A DNA stretch of 13,666 nt from NCBI GenBank assembly GCA_050289385.1, contig JBNKFQ010000355.1:1-13666 (forward strand), written 5' to 3'. Each line of letters starts with the position of its first letter. Positions within the stretch are counted from its first letter, which is position 1. This document shows, piece by piece, positions 1 to 5,468 of the stretch. The notes under the pieces were generated by a model. That model searched no databases and was not told the origin of the DNA. It saw only the letters and a program-made list of their open reading frames with translations. Source of the DNA: JBNKFQ01 sp050289385 (GTDB taxonomy: Bacteria; Pseudomonadota; Gammaproteobacteria; Pseudomonadales; Porticoccaceae). Made by a program: the position numbers and the translations under genes.

Positions 1-1
1 G

Positions 2-325
2 GCTGAATACAACATGAGCGCTGGCCTCGAGTATGGGTTTGACTTAAGCGGTTACCCCGCCTTCGCGCGAGTTGACTATTCTTACGTAGGCCCATACGAC
101 ACCTTTGTTGATCAGCCAGCGTCTATACCCTCGTCGGGTGATTACCATCAAGTACATGTCAAGGCCGGAATCTCCATTCGCAACGTGGATATTGATCTGT
201 TTGTTCACAATCTGACCAACGCTGATGATCTGACCTGGACGCACCACAATGGAAGCAGAGGAAGTACTCGCGCCTATCGACTTCGCCCCAGAACCATGGG
301 CTTGAATCTTAACTATCATTTCTGA
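2..325 (+). CDS. TonB-dependent receptor, C-terminal end (TBDT-A, 5' cut by window)
   Basis: This is the last 107 codons of an outer-membrane receptor; the frame is open from base 2 and ends at TGA 323-325. The visible part is alternating beta-strands of a 22-strand barrel, with the typical NLTN turn near the end and a terminal aromatic residue (ending in YHF), the usual signal for outer-membrane insertion. The tail contains AYRLRPR, which is shared with the receptor remnant at 4731-4907 but not with TBDT-B. An ATG at 14 lies inside the barrel and is not a true start. Whether it has plug, TonB box or STN domains cannot be seen. It lies upstream of, and in the same direction as, the system 1 sigma factor, so it may belong to that regulon. 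Substrate unknown. Confidence 0.9.
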   Translation, partial: AEYNMSAGLEYGFDLSGYPAFARVDYSYVGPYDTFVDQPASIPSSGDYHQVHVKAGISIRNVDIDLFVHNLTNADDLTWTHHNGSRGSTRAYRLRPRTMGLNLNYHF

Positions 326-367
326 GTGCGATACAAAGTAGCTGGGAAGAGTTATCTTACTCTCAAC

Positions 368-396
368 ATAATCCCCAAATTTATTTTGGGGATTAT
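368..396 (+). terminator. Hairpin after TBDT-A, likely transcription terminator
   Basis: A perfect 12-base inverted repeat (368-379 with 385-396) surrounds a 5-base loop, 42 bases after the stop codon. A strong T-run is missing downstream, so termination may be imperfect or the hairpin may act as a 3'-end stabiliser. The hairpin and its flanks resemble the one following TBDT-C. Confidence 0.6.
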
Positions 397-429
397 GGGC
401 TAACGGCTCCCCTTGTAATATCTGCTAGT

Positions 430-471
430 CAAGGGTCAGAATGTTTGACGTATCAACGTCTCTGACCCTTG
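430..471. repeat. Long imperfect inverted repeat (REP-like or terminator)
   Basis: CAAGGGTCAGA at 430-440 is the exact reverse complement of TCTGACCCTTG at 461-471. Inside it, GACGT (447-451) pairs with ACGTC (456-460). The 3' side runs into ATTTATTA. It could be a second terminator between TBDT-A and sigma 1, or a single REP/transposon-end type palindrome. The choice cannot be made from one copy. Confidence 0.55.
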
Positions 472-479
472 ATTTATTA

Positions 480-497
480 CCCAAACCCAAACCCAAA
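480..497 (+). repeat. Hexamer tandem repeat CCCAAA x3
   Basis: Three exact CCCAAA units end five bases before the GGGACA -35-like element of the sigma 1 promoter. A fourth, degenerate unit follows. Copy number changes here could alter the sequence upstream of the promoter; this is inference only. Confidence 0.6.
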
Positions 498-531
498 AAC
501 CCGGGACAAACCTGACTCCCATTCGTCTCAC
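495..531 (+). promoter_or_regulatory. ECF-type promoter of sigma 1 (class 1 motif)
   Basis: An AAAAA tract at 495-499 is followed by CCGGGACAA (501-509) and TTCGTCTCAC (522-531). This gives a -35-like GGGACA (503-508) and a -10-like CGTCTC (524-529) separated by 15 bases, a spacing normal for ECF sigma factors. The same arrangement with identical spacing lies upstream of TBDT-B (2254-2290); 23 of the 31 core bases match. The simplest reading is autoregulation of sigma 1 with co-control of TBDT-B. A transcript starting near 536 would leave a leader of about 50 bases before ATG 586. Confidence 0.65.
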
Positions 532-585
532 ATCCAGCCACACTCCGAATTCACAGACCAAACGGTTCCACAGGGTCATGAAGGC

Positions 586-1218
586 ATGAAGACAGCTTGT
601 ACAACAAAGCCATTTCGTCTACGTTTGGTGTCCACACCCAATGCGCGGGTTTCGGTACAGGCAGTGGACGAATCGGGCGAAAAGCAAACCGGTCAGCGCG
701 ACCAGTGGTTGACCCAGACATTCCGGGACCATTGGCGGGAATTGTGCCAATACGTCCGGGGTACCTTTGGCGGCGGGCCGCCGGAGCCGGAAGATGTGGT
801 TCAGGAAGCCTTCGCCCGATTTACCGCACTGGAAGACCCCGGCAAAGTGCAAAACCCCCGCGCATTTCTCTACTCCACCGCCCGCAATATTGTTATTGAC
901 CACAAGCGCAGAGACAAAAAACTTGAGGGGTATATCGATGCCGTCTTGCATATGGCGGGACAGGACATGCCGGACCAACTGTCTCTGGAAGCACATTTGA
1001 TAAATGCAGAGCATGTGGAAATTATGCAGCAAGCGATAGACAGGCTCCCGGCCAGGCAGAGGAAGGCGTTGCTGCTCAATCGCTTGCATGGCCATTCCTA
1101 TAATCAGATTGTCAAAACTACAGGGTGGTCGCGGTCAGAGATCGGGCGGCAGATTGCCCGCGCAATAGAAATCATTTCCCGGGCGTTTAACGACAGGGAG
1201 GCGAGTGACAAATCATGA
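586..1218 (+). CDS. ECF sigma factor, FecI-like (sigma 1)
   Basis: A 210-residue sigma-70 family protein of the extracytoplasmic-function type. Region 2 spans about residues 45-110, with the EDVVQEAFARF and NPRAFLYSTARNIVIDHKRR motifs that bind core polymerase and the -10 element. Region 4 spans about 148-200 (IDRLPARQRKALLLNRL, then a helix-turn-helix), expected to bind the -35. The recognition helix reads WSRSEIGRQIARA instead of the common VEKHIARA of FecI proteins, so specificity may differ from sigma 2. ATG 586 is chosen because the longer frame begins at a TTG (469) upstream of and across the promoter motif. The remaining N-terminus of about 40 residues before region 2 is long, and the ribosome site is weak, so a slightly later start is possible. 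The stop overlaps the FecR start (ATGA), indicating translational coupling. Confidence 0.88.
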   Translation: MKTACTTKPFRLRLVSTPNARVSVQAVDESGEKQTGQRDQWLTQTFRDHWRELCQYVRGTFGGGPPEPEDVVQEAFARFTALEDPGKVQNPRAFLYSTARNIVIDHKRRDKKLEGYIDAVLHMAGQDMPDQLSLEAHLINAEHVEIMQQAIDRLPARQRKALLLNRLHGHSYNQIVKTTGWSRSEIGRQIARAIEIISRAFNDREASDKS

Positions 1219-2186
1219 GTCAGGTATCTACCCAGTCCATACAACAGAAAGCCAGTGAATGGCTGGCATACCTTTATTCCGGGGAAGCCAGCGACGAAAG
1301 CAAGCGCGAATTTGAAACCTGGATCTTGAGCGACCCGGCACATGCAGCTGAATACCGCAAAATGGAGCTGGCATGGAGAAGCATTGCTCTTTATGACGAA
1401 AAAACGGACGTTGTAAAAAGCAAACCGGTTCGGGCAAAACGAAAGGGATGGGTATATACCGGTATTGTCCTGGTGGCAACCATTGTGGTGGCGCTGGCGG
1501 TTTCCTTTTTTTACATCCCTGGTCCGCAAAATGACATAGCAGGTAAGAAATACCGCACTGTCGTTGCTCAAGTACGTGATATTACGCTACCTGATGGCAG
1601 CGTCGTGACTTTGGGGGCCAAATCGGAACTGATCGTATTTTTTGGTAGTCAGGAACGCCGCATTGAACTTGTGGATGGTGAAGCATTTTTTGCGGTGAAA
1701 AAAGATACCGGTCGTCCATTCATTGTAACTGCGGACGATGCACAGGTTACGGTAATTGGCACGCAGTTTAACGTGCACCGCGGTCTGCAAAAAGTCAAAG
1801 TGGCTGTTCTGGATGGTGTGGTGGCAGTCAGATTACAAACAAGCTCATCCACGCAGGCACAAATTCATGCTGGCGAACAAGTGTTTGCCAGTCGCACCGA
1901 TGGTTTGTCTGTCATAGAGTCGGTCGATATACCGCCGGGGTCCTGGCGCAGTGGTCGATTACACTTTGAAGGAGCAAGGCTGCAAGATGTGATTGCCGAT
2001 GCGGGGCGTTATTTCCCGGGTGAAATTGAACTGGAATCCGATCGCTTGAAAGATATACGAATTACTACGGCGTTTCGCACCAACCAGGTTCGTCAAATGC
2101 TTGATAGCCTGGCGGCGACACACCCGATAGAACTCGTCCATACCGAAACCGGGAAAATTCGCTTGGTGGAAAAGGGTCGCGAGTAA
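1215..2186 (+). CDS. FecR-type anti-sigma regulator (FecR 1)
   Basis: A 323-residue inner-membrane signal transducer that should hold sigma 1 and release it when TBDT-B is loaded. The cytoplasmic N-terminal part (about residues 10-60: ASEWLAYLYSGEAS, then FETWILSDPAHAAEYRKMELAW) is the sigma-binding FecR N-terminal domain. One membrane helix follows at about 79-100. The periplasmic FecR domain is at about 120-205, with the family hallmarks LPDGSVVTLGAKSEL, GEAFFAV and VIGTQFNVH. The C-terminal part (about 248-320) resembles the STN-like end that contacts the receptor's signalling domain. The start overlaps the sigma 1 stop by four bases, so the two are coupled. Family assignment is firm; the partner is inferred from adjacency. 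Confidence 0.92.
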   Translation: MSQVSTQSIQQKASEWLAYLYSGEASDESKREFETWILSDPAHAAEYRKMELAWRSIALYDEKTDVVKSKPVRAKRKGWVYTGIVLVATIVVALAVSFFYIPGPQNDIAGKKYRTVVAQVRDITLPDGSVVTLGAKSELIVFFGSQERRIELVDGEAFFAVKKDTGRPFIVTADDAQVTVIGTQFNVHRGLQKVKVAVLDGVVAVRLQTSSSTQAQIHAGEQVFASRTDGLSVIESVDIPPGSWRSGRLHFEGARLQDVIADAGRYFPGEIELESDRLKDIRITTAFRTNQVRQMLDSLAATHPIELVHTETGKIRLVEKGRE

Positions 2187-2201
2187 TACGGGAGATGAGC
2201 A

Positions 2202-2330
2202 ATGTTCAGTAATAAAATGTCGAGTTGCTTGTGGATCGAAAACGTAATATCCGAAAAAGCCGGGACAAGTTTCCCCTCCGTTCGTCTCACTGGCGAAAAT
2301 CAAATATCAATGCAGACCGAGAGGGGTTGA
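2202..2330 (+). CDS. Possible 42-residue leader ORF before TBDT-B
   Basis: ATG 2202 follows a purine-rich GGGAGATGAG at a workable distance, and the frame ends at TGA 2328-2330, two bases before the TBDT-B ATG. The peptide begins MFSNKMSSCLWIEN and has no family resemblance I recognise. It runs across the class 1 promoter motif, so transcripts made from that promoter would lack its start; only read-through from fecR could express it. It may be chance, or a read-through leader peptide. Confidence 0.15.
   Translation: MFSNKMSSCLWIENVISEKAGTSFPSVRLTGENQISMQTERG
2254..2290 (+). promoter_or_regulatory. ECF-type promoter of TBDT-B (class 1 motif)
   Basis: AAAAA at 2254-2258, CCGGGACAA at 2260-2268 and TTCGTCTCAC at 2281-2290 repeat the arrangement found before sigma 1, including the 15-base gap between GGGACA (2262-2267) and CGTCTC (2283-2288). 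The expected transcript start near 2295 lies about 38 bases before ATG 2333. This lets the receptor be induced separately from the sigma/FecR operon, as in classical FecIR systems. Confidence 0.68.
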
Positions 2331-2332
2331 AT

Positions 2333-4702
2333 ATGTATCAATTCGGGTTATTTAAACATACACTGCTAAAGTCGACGTTGACGGCAGCAATAATTGCCGG
2401 AATGACCATGGCTGCCAGTGCCGCTGCGGATAGCCAGGTTTTTAATATCAAGTCGCAACCTTTGGCAAAATCCTTGCTGGAATATTCAGATAGTACCGAT
2501 ATTATTATTATGGCGCCGACTAAGCTGGTGCGAGATAAACAAGCACCAGCTTTGCAAGGTTCTTTTTCCAGCGCCAAAGCACTGGAAACTCTGCTTGCGG
2601 GATCGGGGCTAACATACAGTCAGGGTGAGGACGGTTCAATTCGTATTGAACTGGCTGGTGCAGTAGACCCAAATTCTGAAGCGGGTGAGAGAGAGCACGA
2701 AAGAAAAAATAATATAATAGAAGAAATGATTGTCACCGCACAAAAACGTGAACAAAGCGTTAAAGATGTACCGGTAAGTATTACAACGCTATCAGAGGAC
2801 CTTCTTGACAAAAACAATGTGACAAGCATTGATGATCTGTCGGTGCTGGTGCCGGGCCTGGTGTCAACCGGGGCAGGCGGTGGCCAGAGTCGTTTTGTGT
2901 TTCTTCGTGGAATGGCCAACACCTCCGGTTTTCAGCCAGCGGTGGGACTTTATCTTGACGAGGTGCCGGTAAACGCTCAGGTTAATGCCCAGCTTGATAT
3001 CCGTACCTATGACCTGGAGCGGATCGAAGTCCTGAAAGGACCTCAGGGCACACTTTACGGTCAGGGCTCAATGGGGGGGACAATCCGCTACATCACCAAC
3101 AAACCCAATCTTGAAGCAATGGAAGGTTGGGTAGAGGCCGATGTGTCGTCTATCAGCGGCGGTGGTGTAAGTCCCGGAGGCTCGGGCGCGATCAGCGTAC
3201 CGCTTGTGCAGGATCAACTTGCGATACGTGTGTCTGGTGAATTCCGCCACGAAGGTGGCTGGCTCAATGCCCCGGCGACTCAGCTTGAAAATGTCAATGA
3301 CTCGACGATCAGTGGTGGTCGAGTGAGCCTGCTCTGGCGGCCCACAGACACATTTCAGCTCAATTTGATGGCGGTTGTACATGACAACGAGTTTGGTTAT
3401 CAATCCGGCGACGGTGATGAGAATCAAAATGTGATTGATATTTTCGGCCAGACCACACCACAGTCCGGAGATGAACATTACGACCTGTACAACGCTACGC
3501 TGACATACGATTTCGGTGCTGCCAGTCTGATCAGCTCTTCGTCCTATTACAATTATGCGAAGTCTGTTCACAATTGGTCTTCTGCGGCATTTCCGTCATC
3601 GGCTACGCCGATTGCCTTGTATTGGGACTTTCTGGAGAGGAATGGCGACGCCTTTTCCCAGGAGCTGCGCCTGCAAAGTGCTCCCGGCCAGTTTGAGTGG
3701 GAAACGGGTGCCTATTACAGGGATTATCGTTTTGGCTATAACTATGTTGCGTATATCGGACCGAGCACAGCGACTGAGCTGCCAGATACTCCGCGCACGG
3801 GCACATACTCCCGGCTTACGTCGTCGAAATCCTATGCCGTATTTGGCAATACCTCAGTCAAGTTTGCCGAGCGTTGGGAGGTTGGCGCTGGCTTACGTTA
3901 TTTTGAAGATGAAGCCTATAATTATTTCCAGACTGGCACATTCGATACATGGAGTCCGCGTGTATTTGCTGTATATACCGTTAGTGACGATATCAATTTG
4001 TATGCAAACATTGCCAAGGGTTTCCGAAGCGGTCGCTTTAACAGTAACCCCGCCTACCTGCCTGCGGATCCTGAACAGGCATGGACCTATGAGCTGGGCG
4101 TGAAAGGAACACTGCTTGATGGAATGCTGTATACCGAGTTTGCGGTTTATCGCACTGACTATCAGGACTATCAAACCATTAGTGCGGAGATATCGCCGAC
4201 GCAAGGCAGCATCGTGCGCGTTTCCAATTCGGGTAATGCCAGAATAGAAGGTGTTGATTTACTGGTTGACTGGTATTTGACAGATACTCTCAACGTGACT
4301 GCCAATGCTGCTTTAATGGACGCAAAAATGATTGAGCAAAAGGCTGGAGATACCTCTCTGTTTGTCGGCGATGTTTTAGACTATACACCTGACTACCAAT
4401 TCAGTGTATCGGCGCGCAAGGAATTTAATATGGCGGGCCGGCCAGCCAGTTTTCTGGTTTCCTACACTCAGCGGGATAAATTGACGAGTACCAATCGCCG
4501 TTACGTCTTAAATCAAGTTGTAGAATCAGATGAAATTAAAAATCTGAGAGCGGATATCAGTCTTAATATCAGTGATACCGTAGAGCTCAGTCTGTATGGT
4601 GACAATCTGCTCAATAATTATTCTCGGGTTGTGCCTGATACTCCTGATGGCCTTTTTACTCAACCGCGTACGGTTGGCGTGAAAATCAACACCAAATTCT
4701 GA
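2333..4702 (+). CDS. STN-domain TonB-dependent receptor (TBDT-B), signalling type
   Basis: A 789-residue outer-membrane receptor importing an unknown ligand with TonB energy and signalling to FecR 1. Domains: signal peptide about 1-32 (hydrophobic core, ASAAA cleavage region); STN signalling domain about 34-107 (FNIKSQPLAKSLLEYSD to LLAGSGLTY); TonB box IEEMIVTA 129-136; plug about 143-258 with RIEVLKGPQGTLYG and GGTIRYITNKP; then the beta-barrel to the C-terminal F. ATG 2333 is chosen because GAGAGGGG (2319-2326) lies six bases before it and the upstream extension crosses the promoter and encodes no signal peptide. Sigma 1 and FecR 1 precede it in the same direction with a matching promoter. 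The barrel resembles the large family of orphan receptors common in sphingomonads and marine gammaproteobacteria, so the substrate is not predictable. No hairpin terminator is obvious directly after the stop. Confidence 0.93.
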   Translation: MYQFGLFKHTLLKSTLTAAIIAGMTMAASAAADSQVFNIKSQPLAKSLLEYSDSTDIIIMAPTKLVRDKQAPALQGSFSSAKALETLLAGSGLTYSQGEDGSIRIELAGAVDPNSEAGEREHERKNNIIEEMIVTAQKREQSVKDVPVSITTLSEDLLDKNNVTSIDDLSVLVPGLVSTGAGGGQSRFVFLRGMANTSGFQPAVGLYLDEVPVNAQVNAQLDIRTYDLERIEVLKGPQGTLYGQGSMGGTIRYITNKPNLEAMEGWVEADVSSISGGGVSPGGSGAISVPLVQDQLAIRVSGEFRHEGGWLNAPATQLENVNDSTISGGRVSLLWRPTDTFQLNLMAVVHDNEFGYQSGDGDENQNVIDIFGQTTPQSGDEHYDLYNATLTYDFGAASLISSSSYYNYAKSVHNWSSAAFPSSATPIALYWDFLERNGDAFSQELRLQSAPGQFEWETGAYYRDYRFGYNYVAYIGPSTATELPDTPRTGTYSRLTSSKSYAVFGNTSVKFAERWEVGAGLRYFEDEAYNYFQTGTFDTWSPRVFAVYTVSDDINLYANIAKGFRSGRFNSNPAYLPADPEQAWTYELGVKGTLLDGMLYTEFAVYRTDYQDYQTISAEISPTQGSIVRVSNSGNARIEGVDLLVDWYLTDTLNVTANAALMDAKMIEQKAGDTSLFVGDVLDYTPDYQFSVSARKEFNMAGRPASFLVSYTQRDKLTSTNRRYVLNQVVESDEIKNLRADISLNISDTVELSLYGDNLLNNYSRVVPDTPDGLFTQPRTVGVKINTKF

Positions 4703-4730
4703 AACTTATAGCTTTATAAAACACAGGTAA

Positions 4731-4907
4731 CTGGTCGGCAGGCTTCAATTGAATAAATATCAGCTACTGGCCGGTTATTTGGATTTGAAAATAATACGGG
4801 CTGTAGTACCGTTTGACTTTACCTGGCTGGATGCTGATGAAAGTGTGCTCTCTGCATATCGATTGCGTCCGCGTTCTGTGGGTATTCAGGTTGGTTTCAA
4901 CTTCTAG
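4731..4907 (+). pseudogene. Remnant of a TonB-dependent receptor C-terminus
   Basis: The frame is open from 4731 (TAA at 4728-4730 just before) to TAG 4905-4907 and has no start codon placing it as a gene. Its end encodes FDFTWLDADES, then AYRLRPRSVG and a terminal GFNF. It closely matches the end of TBDT-A (DLTW, then AYRLRPRTMG, ending YHF), while the tails of TBDT-B and TBDT-C differ. The earlier part (NKYQLLAGYLDLK) could be the preceding strand and turn. It begins 28 bases after the TBDT-B stop and keeps its own downstream hairpin. Most likely it is the 3' end of a deleted receptor, or the old tail left behind when the end of TBDT-B was replaced. Similarity is strongest over 4806-4907. 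Confidence 0.7.
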
Positions 4908-4922
4908 AATTTGCATATAGCG

Positions 4923-4947
4923 ACACGCCCCTGGGCATGGGGCGTGT
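4923..4947 (+). terminator. Hairpin terminator after the receptor remnant
   Basis: ACACGCCCC (4923-4931) pairs perfectly with GGGGCGTGT (4939-4947) around a 7-base loop, followed by the short TTCCTT. It lies 16 bases after the remnant's stop codon, so it is probably the terminator of the lost receptor and now also ends TBDT-B transcripts. Confidence 0.65.
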
Positions 4948-5354
4948 TCCTTGAATCCATGCCCTGTTCAGTTTTCTCCAAAAACCCCGGCCGAAACCAG
5001 CAAAGATTGCAACGTGATGATTGGCATCAATGGCAGCTGGGGTCATCTGGCTGTCATTTGCAGGATAATGGACCGTCCAAAAATTTCTGTTTGTTTAATA
5101 CCGGTGGATTTCGGTCAAAGTTATTGATTTTCAAGTATTTTAACCATTCAACTACACCTTGTGACAAACCCTGCAAACAGCAAATTGTCGCGGCATTAAG
5201 CGCCTGTTTTTGCTGATTATACGCAACCCCCTGCTATGGAAACCTTGCCCGAGGGCTGTAGAACACCCCTTTGCAAACCTGGTCTCGAACGTCGGTCTGT
5301 AGTATTCCTGTAAATCTCAAACATATGCGCCATAATTGTGAAACAACTTTATTA
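4948..5354. other. Gene-free interval upstream of TBDT-C
   Basis: I find no convincing gene here on either strand. A plus-strand frame from 4911 to 5216 crosses the terminator hairpin, is rich in Cys, Gln and Trp, has no recognisable domain and lacks a ribosome site. No RNA gene, Fur-box-like palindrome or mobile element end was recognised. It may be debris from the event that removed the receptor whose tail survives just upstream. Confidence 0.5.
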
Positions 5355-5381
5355 GGTAGTAATCCTCTTGTCGGCGTCTAT
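5355..5381 (+). promoter_or_regulatory. Candidate ECF promoter of TBDT-C (class 2 motif)
   Basis: GGTAG (5355-5359) and CGTCTAT (5375-5381) are separated by 15 bases. The same two elements, separated by 16 bases, precede sigma 2 on the other strand. The transcript would start near 5388 and leave a leader of about 80 bases. The class 1 GGGACA element is absent, suggesting that TBDT-C answers to sigma 2. The one-base spacing difference makes this weaker than class 1. Confidence 0.4.
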
Positions 5382-5468
5382 TAGGTTAGCTGGCCCTTTT
5401 GACGGCAAAAGCTATCTGCCAGAGGGCAGAGACAATTCGATAGAATCCAACCTGAGGGGATCATAATT

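Noticed and set aside
469..585. Extended N-terminus for sigma 1 from TTG 469
   Set aside because: It would start within a palindrome and translate across the promoter motif; the peptide is low-complexity and Pro-rich, and family members start much closer to region 2.
611..624. Extra TTCGTCT promoter-like element inside sigma 1
   Set aside because: No GGGACA-like -35 at the required distance, and it lies inside coding sequence.
2225..2332. Extended N-terminus for TBDT-B
   Set aside because: It spans the class 1 promoter and would put 36 charged residues before the signal peptide; ATG 2333 has a good ribosome site.
4911..5216. Plus-strand frame of 101 codons after the receptor remnant
   Set aside because: It starts inside the remnant's terminator region, has unnatural composition, no ribosome site and no known domain.
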